A DNA stretch of 64,000 nucleotides. Origin: Salinigranum rubrum. Its GTDB lineage: Archaea > Halobacteriota > Halobacteria > Halobacteriales > Haloferacaceae. Below are positions 1-8,636 of this stretch, piece after piece. The stretch is from assembly GCF_002906575.1 (NCBI RefSeq), contig NZ_CP026312.1:54878-118877 (forward strand), written 5' to 3'. Under the pieces are notes generated by a model that did not search any database, was not told the DNA's origin, and saw nothing but the letters and a program-made list of their open reading frames with translations. Positions within the stretch are counted from its first letter, which is position 1. The number at the start of each line of letters is the position of its first letter. Position numbers and translations under genes: made by a program.

Positions 1-224
1 CCCGCCACCGTCCCGACGACGGTCGGCTCGAAGAACAGGTGCCACTGTTCCATCATCGCTACCGCACCCTCGTACACTCCGACAGCACCGAAGACACCGA
101 GCAGTAGCATCACGGCTGCTGCGACGACCGCCCCGGATGCCCCGAGCGCAATCGCGTTCAGTTCTCGGACTACATCCTCAGCTTGGTCAGTACGGTTTGC
201 GGTGTTGCTGGTAGTCGTGCTCAT
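1..224 (-). CDS. Partial membrane protein, N-terminal 74 residues
   Basis: The gene begins at the ATG at 224 and runs off the left edge of the window. The visible part is a short polar Ser/Thr-rich N-terminus, then a strongly hydrophobic segment at about residues 25-52 that reads as one membrane helix, ending in a Trp/Phe-containing stretch. It lies 136 bp downstream of the DoxX gene on the same strand, so the two are probably co-transcribed. No family can be named from this fragment. The start is placed here because the frame is closed upstream. Confidence 0.6.
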   Translation of the reverse strand, partial: MSTTTSNTANRTDQAEDVVRELNAIALGASGAVVAAAVMLLLGVFGAVGVYEGAVAMMEQWHLFFEPTVVGTVA

Positions 225-360
225 GTCTAGTGATACGTCGGCATCATTCAATGCGATTGTCGTTACGATTCGAAAGCGAACGCCCGTCGAAGGGGATCAC
301 CGACGTTTCGTCGACATACGAAAACGGTACAGGAGGACGTTTTCGAGGCTTCCTTTCGAA

Positions 361-933
361 TCACCCGAGCAAGTACCGGAGCCACGGATTGGACTGCACG
401 ATCTCGAGGTCTTCGAGATAGGCATCCAGCCCGAGAATCCGCCCAGCACCGAACGCACCCAGCCCGAACAGGAGGACGGCGTACACGATGTGGTCGTCGA
501 CGACCCACCCGTGGGCGACAGGAAGCCCTGCCAGAAGCCCGCCGGTCAGCGACGCGAGCCAGTAGAACAGCATCATCACCGCACCCCAGAAGGCGCTCCA
601 ACGGACGAACGCACCCAGAATAAGTGCGAGTCCGGTCAACGTGAGCCCCCACATATTCAGCTGGTCGATGAGGGGGTTACCGGCCATACTCCCCCAGAAC
701 CCCATCAGCGGATTACCTTCCGGGACGGCGTTCATCAGGAAGCCAGCGGCAGTCCAGTTGTTCTCCGGGTTGGCGTCCAGATACGTGACGAGCTTCGTGA
801 CGCCGCCCTGGAAGAGCGTCCACCCCATCACGATCCGAAGGAGGAACAGTGAGTATCCGACCCAGTGCTCGGAGTAGTCGAACGTGACGGGACGGCCCCA
901 GATTTCCGTTTCGAGGGTTTCTGTCGTTGCCAT
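361..933 (-). CDS. DoxX/DoxD family membrane protein
   Basis: A protein of about 190 residues with four hydrophobic segments. It has the family features of an early LLRIVMGW helix with a Gly/Lys-rich turn (GGVTKL) and a later Gly-rich GLTLTGLALILGAF helix. DoxX-type proteins are membrane components linked to quinone or thiol oxidation; the substrate here cannot be inferred. The Met at 933 (MATTETLE) is preferred to the in-frame Met at 954 because the promoter-like AT-rich stretch (945-965) abuts it. It is probably co-transcribed with the partial membrane gene downstream. Confidence 0.8.
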   Translation of the reverse strand: MATTETLETEIWGRPVTFDYSEHWVGYSLFLLRIVMGWTLFQGGVTKLVTYLDANPENNWTAAGFLMNAVPEGNPLMGFWGSMAGNPLIDQLNMWGLTLTGLALILGAFVRWSAFWGAVMMLFYWLASLTGGLLAGLPVAHGWVVDDHIVYAVLLFGLGAFGAGRILGLDAYLEDLEIVQSNPWLRYLLG

Positions 934-1321
934 AGTGCAGCTATAATGATTCATTCATAATTTATTACGATTGTGCTTATTAAGGGGCGGATATCAGGGC
1001 GAGAAATCTTCGAATCGAAACCGACCGATGAGTATGGTCGCTTCTCCCGAATTGCTGGTCTGCTCAATCCGATGGGATGGTGTATTCCCGTATACACGCT
1101 CGCTCTCTCTGAGTAACCGGGAGTTCGTGGGGCGGCGGTTTCAGACAGCATTTAGACTCAAACAGTGAACCGCATACGCTCCCCTCGCAGTCGTTTGGCC
1201 CCGTGGGAGGCGGCGAACCCGGACGAAGCCAGTTCACGATTTAGATTCTATGAGTAAGTGACGCCCCTGTTTTTGATTTGTAAGAGCAATCGACAAAGAT
1301 GATGCCTGCGATGGTGTACAT
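934..1321. other. Divergent intergenic region, no gene seen
   Basis: This region separates the minus-strand DoxX gene from the plus-strand permease. The first 45 bases are AT-rich, with an imperfect palindrome around 944-961 and TATA-like TTTATTA, which fits the DoxX promoter. No convincing coding frame was found in the rest; the short frames present lack start signals and family resemblance. Confidence 0.5.
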
Positions 1322-2725
1322 ATGCAGGCCGCGCTCGTCGAGGGGGTTCTCGAATCGCTGCGGATCGGTATCGGGTTTCTCTGGACAGCCGCGTGGGCGA
1401 TTATTATGGGGCTCGTCATCACGAGCCTCGTGCAGGTCTACGTCTCGAAGGAACGGATGGCCAACGTTCTCGGAGAAGGGAACCTGAGTGGACTCACAAA
1501 GGCGACGCTGTTCGGCGCTGCGAGTAGTGGCTGTAGCTTCGGGGCCGTCGCCATCGGGAAGGGACTGTTCAAGAAAGGCGCGCACACGGTGAACTTCCTC
1601 GCGTTCATGTTCGCGTCGACGAACCTCATCGTCGAGCTCGGACTGATGATTCTGATTCTCCTCGGGTGGGAGTTCCTCGTCGCGGAGCTCCTCGGTGGCA
1701 TCATCCTCATCGCGGTGATGGCGCTTCTCGTCCATCTGACGCTCCCAGAGAATCTCTTCGATCAAGTTCGCCAGGAACTGAACCAGCGAGACGACGAGGG
1801 GGGAATCACCGAGGATCCGACCTGCGGGATGGAAGGGAAAAACGAGTACTCGCTTACGACCGATGGGGGCGAGACGCTGAAGTTCTGCTCGAAGGGTTGT
1901 ATGGAAACCTACGAGCAGGAGGCCGCCAGTAGCGGCGGGTGGCGCGACGAACTCCTCTCGTGGGGTGGGTGGTACAAGATCGGGAATCAGTACCGCAAGG
2001 AGTGGTCGATGATCTGGAAGGACATCATCGCCGGCTTTCTGATCTCGGGGTTCGTCATCGTGTTCGTGCCACAATGGGTGTGGAACTCGCTCTTCCTGCA
2101 GGGTGAGGGATTGCTCGTCAGCGCGGAGAACGCGATCATGGGTGTCACAATCGCCGTCCTCAGTTTCGTCGGGAGCATGGGGAACGTCCCGTTCGCCGTC
2201 GCGCTGTGGGGTGGTGGTATCAGCTTCGCGGGCGTCATCGCGTTCGTCTACGCCGACCTCATCACGATTCCCGTCCTCAACGTCTATCGGAAGTACTACG
2301 GCTGGAAGGTGATGCTGTACATTCTCGGCGTATTCTTCGTGACGATGGCCTTCACCGGCTTTCTCATGGAGGAACTGTTCAACGTCCTCGGCATCGTTCC
2401 GAATCTCGCCGGCGGGCAGACCGCGTCCGAACAGACGTACTTCGAACTCAACTACACGTTCTATCTCAACATCATCGCGTTCGCGCTCTCCGGGTTCCTC
2501 CTCTACGTCTATCGTCGAGGATTGGGTGCTCCCGGCCAATACCGCGACCCCGTCTGTGGGATGCGGACCGACGATAGCGGGCCGAGTCTCACCCACGACG
2601 ACGAGACGTACTACTTCTGCTCGAAGCGATGCAAGCGGTCGTTCGAGCATCGACCCTCCGAATTTGCACATCAACACCCGGAGGTCTCTGGGGCGGGGAC
2701 GTCCCAGAGTCATGAACACCACTGA
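1322..2725 (+). CDS. UPF0718/DUF318 (ArsP/YraQ-like) permease with two YHS domains
   Basis: A 467-residue polytopic protein. The N-terminal and central thirds carry about eight to ten membrane helices of the permease family that includes ArsP and YraQ; the GAASSGCSFGAVAIGKGLFKKGAH motif region near residues 60-80 and the GSMGNVPFAVALWGGG region near 285-300 are the paired conserved loops. Two small YHS metal-binding domains are fused in: one between the halves (DPTCGM then FCSKGC, about 160-195) and one near the C-terminus (DPVCGM then FCSKRC, about 410-450), followed by a His-rich tail. This suggests export or handling of a soft metal or metalloid. The substrate is inferred, not shown. It opens the metal cluster. 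Confidence 0.85.
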   Translation: MQAALVEGVLESLRIGIGFLWTAAWAIIMGLVITSLVQVYVSKERMANVLGEGNLSGLTKATLFGAASSGCSFGAVAIGKGLFKKGAHTVNFLAFMFASTNLIVELGLMILILLGWEFLVAELLGGIILIAVMALLVHLTLPENLFDQVRQELNQRDDEGGITEDPTCGMEGKNEYSLTTDGGETLKFCSKGCMETYEQEAASSGGWRDELLSWGGWYKIGNQYRKEWSMIWKDIIAGFLISGFVIVFVPQWVWNSLFLQGEGLLVSAENAIMGVTIAVLSFVGSMGNVPFAVALWGGGISFAGVIAFVYADLITIPVLNVYRKYYGWKVMLYILGVFFVTMAFTGFLMEELFNVLGIVPNLAGGQTASEQTYFELNYTFYLNIIAFALSGFLLYVYRRGLGAPGQYRDPVCGMRTDDSGPSLTHDDETYYFCSKRCKRSFEHRPSEFAHQHPEVSGAGTSQSHEHH

Positions 2726-2857
2726 CCGCCATGTCTCGATACATCGTCCCGAAATCAAGCAGCCCCGAGACTAACCTCGATCAATCACAACTGGTACAGC
2801 GAAGTCTCACCAACTCTCGGGCATGAACGAGTATCACGCTAGATCGAGGTGGGAGGG

Positions 2858-3451
2858 ATGAATCGACGGCGAGCCGATACGGTGGTCGGTTTCCTCGTCG
2901 CTGCCGTTCTCATCGTCGGCGGTGCGCTCAGCTGGGATGCGTACCAGCAACAGCAAGCATTCGAGGAGATGGGATCGATGATGGGGATGTCGATGGGGGC
3001 GGTTCACGGAACGAATCCGCTCTGGTACGTCCTCGGAACCCTCCTCGTCTCGGCGGTCATCGGTGGGGGGTATCTCGTGGTTCGGGACGACCTCACCGGC
3101 ACAAATGCACCCGACCGCTCACAGGACGAGCTGGCGAGCGCAACCGCTCGCGAGAGCGCCGAATCACCAGAGGGGGCAGTGCAGCCGAACGGAGCTATCA
3201 ATCCGGAGTCCCAGCCACAGACTCGCGTGTTAGACCTCCTACCGGAAGACGAACGCCGCATCCTCGAGCCGGTGCTCTCCTCGCCCGGCATCACGCAGAT
3301 CGAACTGCGGGATCGCTCGGACTTCTCGAAGAGCAAGGTAAGCCAGACGGTCAGTGCCCTGGAAAAGCGTGGGTTGCTGTATCGCGAGCGACAAGGACGG
3401 ACGTATCGGATCTACCCGAGCGACGATCTGCATCAGAACCAGGAGCATTGA
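2858..3451 (+). CDS. Membrane-anchored winged-helix (MarR/IclR-type) regulator
   Basis: 197 residues. Two hydrophobic segments (about 8-25 and 50-70) flank a Met-rich loop (MGSMMGMSMG). An acidic linker follows, and then a C-terminal winged helix (about 130-190) with the pattern ILEPVLSSPGITQIELRDR, SKSKVSQTVSALEKRGLLYRER. The ATG at 2858 is chosen because GAGGTG sits 7 bases upstream; a GTG nine bases earlier is in frame but lies within that ribosome-binding sequence. Met-rich loops bind Cu(I) in many proteins, so this may be a one-component membrane sensor for the neighbouring metal genes. That role is inference. Confidence 0.75.
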   Translation: MNRRRADTVVGFLVAAVLIVGGALSWDAYQQQQAFEEMGSMMGMSMGAVHGTNPLWYVLGTLLVSAVIGGGYLVVRDDLTGTNAPDRSQDELASATARESAESPEGAVQPNGAINPESQPQTRVLDLLPEDERRILEPVLSSPGITQIELRDRSDFSKSKVSQTVSALEKRGLLYRERQGRTYRIYPSDDLHQNQEH

Positions 3452-3630
3452 TCACCGGTACAGCGTCCGAGGAGGGAGCCGAGTACCGACGAATTCGGCA
3501 CGGATGAACGATTCTATCCCTGAAAAACGATTAGAACGCCCTATACACGTTCTCGGACGTTCTCCTGCGCGGGTTCATACCCATCGTGATAACTCCCGAG
3601 CGGTCCTACGACCAACCGAGGAGAAAGACA

Positions 3631-3927
3631 ATGACCAACTTCGAACTCGGCCGCTGGCTGCTCGTGGCGCTCGCGATCATCGGACTCGCGGTTGCCGTTC
3701 CCGCGGTCAGCGCACACGGCACCGACACGGCTGCTGACGACACGCCCCCGTACAATGGGACTGCCGACGACTGGGCGGCCTGGATGGAGGCGCAGATGAC
3801 CGAGCACATGGGCCCTGGTAGCGTCGAGTGGATGGAATCGCACATGGGTGTGACCGTCGACGAGATGGCCCAGGACATGGCTGACGACGACTACAACGGC
3901 GGGATGTACGGGCAGGGCCACTGCTGA
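3631..3927 (+). CDS. Small secreted His/Met/Asp-rich protein
   Basis: 98 residues starting at the ATG at 3631, with GAGGAG 7 bases upstream. An N-terminal signal-like helix (LLVALAIIGLAVAVPAVSA) ends at an Ala-x-Ala site. The mature part is acidic and rich in Met and His (EHMGPGSVEWMESHMG, ending GQGHC), with pairs of Met/His separated by a helical turn. Such proteins are frequent beside haloarchaeal copper genes and may buffer metal outside the membrane. The family is not recognised. It is followed 58 bases later by a SHOCT membrane protein on the same strand. Confidence 0.65.
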   Translation: MTNFELGRWLLVALAIIGLAVAVPAVSAHGTDTAADDTPPYNGTADDWAAWMEAQMTEHMGPGSVEWMESHMGVTVDEMAQDMADDDYNGGMYGQGHC

Positions 3928-3985
3928 GAGGCCCTGACCGTTTCGATCGCTTCGACAGAACACCGCGACTACCCAATACACGACA

Positions 3986-4345
3986 ATGACGCAACTCACC
4001 ACTAACCTCGGACGCACTGCTCGTCGACTAACAATATTCGCCGTCCCGCTGCTGGTCGCGACGACCGGCACGGCCGCCGCGATGGGCGGAGGCTACGGCG
4101 GCGGCATGATGGGGGGCGGCTGGGGCGGTATGGGCGGACTCGGCGGCTTCGGGATGCTCGGCGGCGGGATGTTCCTCTGGCCGCTCCTCCTGATCGGCCT
4201 CATCCTGTTACTCGTGTACGGAACTAACCGCGAGGAACCGTCCTCTGGGCAAGATACTGCACTCGCCGAACTCCGCAAGCGCTACGCGCGGGGTGAACTC
4301 TCGGACGAGGAGTTCGAGTCCCGTCGAAGCTCGCTCACACAGTGA
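3986..4345 (+). CDS. Gly/Met-rich membrane protein with C-terminal SHOCT domain
   Basis: 119 residues: a signal-like N-terminus, a low-complexity Gly/Met stretch (residues about 33-60), one membrane helix (FLWPLLLIGLILLLVYG), and a C-terminal SHOCT motif (ALAELRKRYARGELSDEEFE, about 92-111). SHOCT is a short helical module found at the ends of many membrane proteins and is thought to mediate oligomerisation. It is one of three such proteins in the cluster (also at 5292 and 6099), which suggests they assemble together. Precise function unknown. Confidence 0.75.
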   Translation: MTQLTTNLGRTARRLTIFAVPLLVATTGTAAAMGGGYGGGMMGGGWGGMGGLGGFGMLGGGMFLWPLLLIGLILLLVYGTNREEPSSGQDTALAELRKRYARGELSDEEFESRRSSLTQ

Positions 4346-4691
4346 GTCCTTCCACCCCTCACATGCTTTTCCGTGTCTCCCACGCGGATTCGTATCGCGG
4401 GCGTGGATTCGCAGGAGGACAGGACAACGAGAGAGTCCGCTTAAACGACGGAGCGATTTGCTGGGTCAGCAAACGGACTCGGCCGGTTATGCCTCCAGCA
4501 ACCGTCCATAGTATTGTGAAGAAGGGGAACAGACACACAAAATATGACAAGGGATTGAACTACCCCGACGACAACGATCTCTCCGATCTATCAGGGATGA
4601 CTCGAGCGATCTGAACAGAACTCGATCTGCGTCGACTCCAGTCACGGACTGACTCGAAACGCGCGCCACGACAAGACCGACCACCACCATA
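4346..4691 (+). other. Intergenic region, no gene seen
   Basis: A frame of about 90 codons crosses it but has no family resemblance, no ribosome-binding sequence and poor composition. The last 150 bases, just before the small gene at 4692, are more AT-rich and may contain its promoter. Confidence 0.4.
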
Positions 4692-4865
4692 ATGAACGAC
4701 TCGCAACACACAGCCCGAATCGACTCACGAAAACAGCGCAGACAGGCTACTGAACGCCGGCGACTCCGTGCATTCACCGCCTCAGATGCGTCTGGCGGTG
4801 GTGGATTGACCAAAGAGGAAGCAACGAAGCTCATCACGAGCTTGGAAATCAAAAACACCCAATAG
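4692..4865 (+). CDS. 57-residue SHOCT-like protein
   Basis: A small gene, easily missed. The N-terminal half is very basic (RKQRRQATERRRLRAF) and the C-terminal half contains GGGLTKEEATKLITSLEIK, which matches the Gly-Leu-Thr-x-Glu-Glu start of a SHOCT helix pair. The stop lies 4 bases before the DUF302 start, so the two are translationally linked. It may be a soluble SHOCT partner of the three membrane SHOCT proteins nearby; that is inference. Confidence 0.6.
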   Translation: MNDSQHTARIDSRKQRRQATERRRLRAFTASDASGGGGLTKEEATKLITSLEIKNTQ

Positions 4866-4869
4866 ACCG

Positions 4870-5289
4870 ATGACGTATACCATTACCACAACGATTGATG
4901 CACCGTTCGACGATGTCGTAACCGCAGCCACGACCGCACTACAGGACGAAGGGTTCGGACTCCTGTGTGACATCAACGTCAAAACAACCCTGAAGGAAAA
5001 ACTCGATGTCGACGTCGACCAATACCGAATTCTCGGGGCGTGTAACCCTCCACTCGCCCACGAGGGGCTCACCGAAGAGCCAGAATTGGGGGCCCTGCTC
5101 CCGTGTAACGTCATCGTCTACGAGACAGATGGCGGTGACGTCGTCGTGAGCGCCGTCGACCCCCAACAACTGGTCGGAATCACGGAGAATCCAGACCTCG
5201 ACGAGATCGCGGTTGACGTGCACGACCGATTCGAGCGCGTCATCGCGACGGTCTCAGACGAGTTGGGAACGGTCTCAGGGGTTGAGTAA
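4870..5289 (+). CDS. DUF302 family protein
   Basis: 139 residues covering one DUF302 domain: an N-terminal strand and helix (IDAPFDDVVTAATTALQDEG), a central GACNPPLAHEGLTEEPELGALLPCNVIVYE block (about 56-85) with the typical Asn-Pro and Leu-Pro-Cys positions, and a C-terminal helix. DUF302 proteins are small alpha/beta proteins of unknown activity, often beside SHOCT and metal or sulfur genes, as here. It is only 2 bases from the next gene and so lies in an operon with 4692 and 5292. Confidence 0.85.
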   Translation: MTYTITTTIDAPFDDVVTAATTALQDEGFGLLCDINVKTTLKEKLDVDVDQYRILGACNPPLAHEGLTEEPELGALLPCNVIVYETDGGDVVVSAVDPQQLVGITENPDLDEIAVDVHDRFERVIATVSDELGTVSGVE

Positions 5290-5291
5290 CG

Positions 5292-5645
5292 ATGTCTTCA
5301 TCGAATCAACTCGACACCACGACTATCGTCCTGCTCATCCTCGGGGCGATCATCGTCCTCCCCTTGCTCACGATGGGGATGGGGTTCGGCGGGATGATGG
5401 GCTACGGTGGAATGATGGGCGGATACGGGACGACCAGCGGCTGGTGGCCACTCGTCGGGATGCTCGTCCCATTGGTCTTCCTCCTCGTCCTGCTCGGTGG
5501 GGGATACCTCGTCTTCCGACGAGCGAATGAAAGCCAGACGTCTCGAAACCCCGCGATGGAGGAGCTGCGTATGGCGTACGCTCGTGGTGATCTCACCGAG
5601 GAAGAGTTCGAGACGCGTCAGAACAAGCTCGAACGCTCTGAGTAA
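5292..5645 (+). CDS. Gly/Met-rich membrane protein with C-terminal SHOCT domain
   Basis: 117 residues with two hydrophobic segments separated by a Gly/Met/Tyr-rich loop (GFGGMMGYGGMMGGYG), then the SHOCT motif (MEELRMAYARGDLTEEEFE, about 90-110). It is a paralogue of the protein at 3986 but has two helices instead of a cleavable signal plus one. It starts 2 bases after the DUF302 stop. Confidence 0.75.
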   Translation: MSSSNQLDTTTIVLLILGAIIVLPLLTMGMGFGGMMGYGGMMGGYGTTSGWWPLVGMLVPLVFLLVLLGGGYLVFRRANESQTSRNPAMEELRMAYARGDLTEEEFETRQNKLERSE

Positions 5646-5768
5646 TCGGGTCGGCCACCAACTCCGGGGTTGCTTCCGCACGCTTCCTTGGAATCCGAAA
5701 TATGTGGCCCTCACGGCTTTCGGACATAAATAGAAATGTGAAAAAATTACAATACTGTACTAGCTACT

Positions 5769-6077
5769 ATGACCGAAGTACTCCTCTTCACGCAGGAGAC
5801 CTGCGGGGCGTGTGCAACGCAGCGAGAGAAGAACGAGGGCATCGAGGACGCGTATCCGGACGTCGAGTTCCGCGAGGTCGACATCCAGACCGATCTGGAG
5901 ACGGCCGAGAAGTACGGTGTCCGAAAGACGCCCACGACACTCGTGTACGCGAACGGAAATCAGACTGACGAGTTCATCGGCATCGTCGAGCGAGACGAAC
6001 TGGAGGCGGCTATCGAACGCGCAGAGCAGCCATCCACCGGGCTCGCGCAACGGCTCGCCAGCATCGTCCGCAGATGA
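5769..6077 (+). CDS. Thioredoxin/glutaredoxin-fold protein
   Basis: 102 residues with the redox motif TCGAC at residues 13-17 after a short beta strand (EVLLFTQE), an acidic helix, and the cis-Pro loop KTPTTLVYANG (about 58-68). No signal peptide, so it should be cytoplasmic. It has its own AT-rich upstream region (5735-5765) with a TATA-like element. In this setting it may reduce thiols or transfer electrons for the neighbouring metal-handling proteins; the partner is unknown. Confidence 0.85.
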   Translation: MTEVLLFTQETCGACATQREKNEGIEDAYPDVEFREVDIQTDLETAEKYGVRKTPTTLVYANGNQTDEFIGIVERDELEAAIERAEQPSTGLAQRLASIVRR

Positions 6078-6098
6078 CGGAAACCAAACAATCAGATA

Positions 6099-6872
6099 AT
6101 GACCTACAGTAGACGCCAGTTTCTGGGAGCGCTCGAGGCCGGCACAGTCGCGACTGCGGGACTCACCCGACCAGTCGATGCACAGGAGACGCCCGTCGTC
6201 AGGATGGGGAACAACTACTTCGACCCGATCGGACTCCACGTCGACCCTGGCACGACCGTCCGTTTCGAGATAGCGGCCGGGGCACACTCAGCGACCGCCT
6301 ACGAGAACCGGATTCCATCCAACGCCAGCGCATTCGATAGCGGGGTCATCTCGTCGGGAGCGTTCGAACACACGTTCGAAGAACCGGGCACGTACGACTA
6401 CTACTGCATCCCGCACAAGTCGGTCGGGATGGTCGGTCGCATCGTCGTCGGCAGCCCCGGCGGGGCAGCCGAATCGAGTTCGATACCGGACGGCGGCGTG
6501 CCCGAGAGTGACGCAATCATCGAACAGGGCGCGATAGCGTATGGATCCAGCACCGGAGGAGATGAGAACTCCGGTGGCGGAATGATGGGCCCAGGGATGG
6601 GGTCTGGTCCTGGGATGATGAGCGGTCGAAACGGCGGTATGATGAACGGCCGGAGCGGTGGCTGGTTCGGCGGGCTGCCGTTCGTTGGCGGGGCACTCGG
6701 ACTGCTCGGGCTGGTAGGTGGACTCCTCTACTGGGCACTGGGTCGGGAGGACTCACCTCCCGGGAATGGCGATTCTGCGACAGAAACCCTCCACCGCCGA
6801 TACGCACGAGGCGAGATCGACGAAGCGGAGTTCGAGGAACGTCGCGCGAAACTCAGCCGCGAGGAGCCATGA
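6099..6872 (+). CDS. Cupredoxin (halocyanin-like) with membrane helix and SHOCT tail
   Basis: 257 residues. A twin-arginine-type signal (SRRQFLGALEAG) is followed by a plastocyanin/halocyanin domain (about 30-125) with the type-1 copper ligands visible: His in GAHSATAY, then Cys, His and Met in CIPHKSVGM. A Met/Gly linker (MMGPGMGSGPGMMSG), one membrane helix (about 190-212) and a SHOCT motif (LHRRYARGEIDEAEFEERR) complete it. It would be an exported, membrane-tethered electron carrier or copper carrier. The cupredoxin-SHOCT fusion is unusual and links the SHOCT set to copper. Confidence 0.85.
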   Translation: MTYSRRQFLGALEAGTVATAGLTRPVDAQETPVVRMGNNYFDPIGLHVDPGTTVRFEIAAGAHSATAYENRIPSNASAFDSGVISSGAFEHTFEEPGTYDYYCIPHKSVGMVGRIVVGSPGGAAESSSIPDGGVPESDAIIEQGAIAYGSSTGGDENSGGGMMGPGMGSGPGMMSGRNGGMMNGRSGGWFGGLPFVGGALGLLGLVGGLLYWALGREDSPPGNGDSATETLHRRYARGEIDEAEFEERRAKLSREEP

Positions 6873-6882
6873 TAGCACTATC

Positions 6883-7473
6883 ATGTCTCCGACAGTACAG
6901 CGGCGAAAGTTCCTGACGGCGCTTGGAGCTGGCATCGTCGGTCTCTCGGGATGCGTCGGGAATCTCCCTGGCAGTGGCGGCGGCGTCGACAGGACGATCT
7001 ACGTCGGAGCCTACCACTGGGGCTTCGTCATCGTTGATGAATCCGGCGAGGAACAGGAACGTGTCAGCCTGCAACGGAACGATGTTCTTCGCGTCGTTTC
7101 GTTCAATACCCTCTCGAGTCAAGCCGTCCGGTCCCTTCCATCGTCGATCCGCGAGGCCCTCCCAGACCACGAAGCGCTCGAAGAGCGAAACGAGTAGCGT
7201 ATCCCGCCTCCGGCCGACGGCGACTTTCACGCACTGCTGGAGGAAGCAAACGAACAGTACCCCGACCACAGCCTCGCGATCATGCCCTCCGGACAGGTTC
7301 ACATGGGTGATGGCATGATGATGCACCCGGTCGCGCTCCCGCAGAGTGCCACCAGACCTGTTGTTCGTCAACTCGGGGCGACACGACGTGGTGATTACAC
7401 GCTGAGCTGCCTGACCTACTGTGGCTACGGCCACCCCTACATGGAGATCGACGGCGGCATCGTCGTCACGTGA
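6883..7473 (+). pseudogene. CuA-type (cox subunit II-like) protein interrupted by in-frame TAG
   Basis: A twin-arginine lipoprotein-type signal (VQRRKFLTALGAGIVGLSGC) starts a protein that stops at TAG 7195-7197 after 104 codons. The same frame continues uninterrupted to TGA at 7473, giving 196 residues. The part after the stop carries the copper site CLTYCGYGHPYM, the Cys-x3-Cys-x3-His-x2-Met spacing of CuA, so the truncated product lacks the metal site. The residue at the stop lies in an acidic context (ERNE-stop-RIPPPADGDF), so one GAG-to-TAG change explains it. It may be a recent nonsense mutation or a sequence error. It follows the cupredoxin directly. Confidence 0.8.
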
Positions 7474-7630
7474 CGGGTTTGACTGACCTGATCACTGACG
7501 AAAGTGAACCACGCAACTAGAGTAGAGATATTATTAACTCACATCGGAATTTTTGTTATTCATTTCGGAATTACCGCTCCATCTATGATATAGAGATTAA
7601 TAAGAAGTGATCGGGTACGGAGTACCACGG

Positions 7631-8580
7631 ATGTCTGACAAGGGTGGCGTCGCCCATCACGAGCACGCTAGCGATGAGAACGGACACTCGCATGATCACG
7701 ACCACGGCGGATCAGCGAGCAGTCGCAAGCTAGCGCTGGTCTCCGGCATCAACCTCCTGGGGTTCGCCGCCGAACTCGCTGGAGGGCTCCTCTTTGGATC
7801 GGTCGCGCTCATCAGCGACGCCGTCCACATGCTGTTCGACGCGCTCGCGTACGTGATGGCGTTTACAGCCTCCTACGTCGCGGACCGATACGAGGGGTCA
7901 GAGTGGTGGTCGTACGGGCTCCATCGACTCGAACCGCTAGCTGCCTTCCTCAACGGTGTCTTGCTCATCCCGATGGTGGGATACATCCTCTGGGAATCCT
8001 ATCAGCGTTTTCTCATTCCCATCGAGATTGGAACTGTACCAACACTTGTGATTGCACTTGGGGGTTAGCAGTGAATGTCGGCAGCGTGTTCATCCTCCAG
8101 GGTGGGGAGATGAGTCTCAACGAGAAGGGGGCGTTCTATCATCTACTCGGCGACGCCGGCGGGTCGGTCGCCGTCATCGTCTCCGTGGTCGTCGTCGAAG
8201 CCACCGGAATCACGATCATCGATCCGATTGCCGCTGCGCTCATCGCTGGCATCGTCCTGTGGTCGGCCGGGAAGGTTCTGCGTGGAAGCGGCGCAATCTT
8301 CTTCATGAAAACGCCGTTCGATCCCGAGCACGTCCGGGACGAGATCGAAGCCATCGACGGGGTCGACCACATTGATGACTGGCACGCGTGGCAGATCTGT
8401 AGTCAGATCACGGTCGCGACGGCACACGTCGAAACGTCGGTCGAGACGATGCGTGAAGCCGAGACAGTTACCAAGGAGATTCATCACGTCCTCGAGGAGT
8501 ACGGGGTTGATCACGCGACCATCGAATTGAGCCCGGCATATGGTGACCGTCGGACTCATCTCAACTCCCACGTCCACTGA
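7631..8580 (+). CDS. Cation diffusion facilitator (CzcD/ZnT-like), frameshifted in this sequence
   Basis: Starts at 7631 with a His-rich N-terminus (HSHDHDHGG), then six membrane helices and a cytoplasmic C-terminal domain. The zinc-site motifs are SDAVHMLFDA in helix 2 and HLLGDAGGS in helix 5. The first frame ends at 8068; the frame one base away resumes without loss of residues (ALGG joined to LAVNVGSV). One extra G in the run 8060-8064 restores a single protein of about 316 residues. CDF proteins export Zn(II) and related divalent ions by proton exchange. It is probably intact in the organism. Confidence 0.85.
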
Positions 8581-8636
8581 CGAAACGAAAGCAGCCCGGG
8601 GAACGACTGCGGGCAGGTTGATACGGTTTCGAGTCG

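Noticed and set aside
1241..2758. A 505-codon open frame on the minus strand opposite the YHS permease
   Set aside because: It is antisense to a clear membrane protein, its composition (Asp/Glu/Arg/Val-rich, no fold pattern) is that of a GC-rich shadow frame, and it has no start signals.
4342..4614. A 90-codon frame overlapping the end of the SHOCT gene
   Set aside because: Composition is not typical of a haloarchaeal protein, no ribosome-binding sequence, and no resemblance to a family.
7195..7197. TAG decoded as pyrrolysine or read through
   Set aside because: No pyl genes are visible, Halobacteria are not known to use it, and a one-base change from GAG explains the site.
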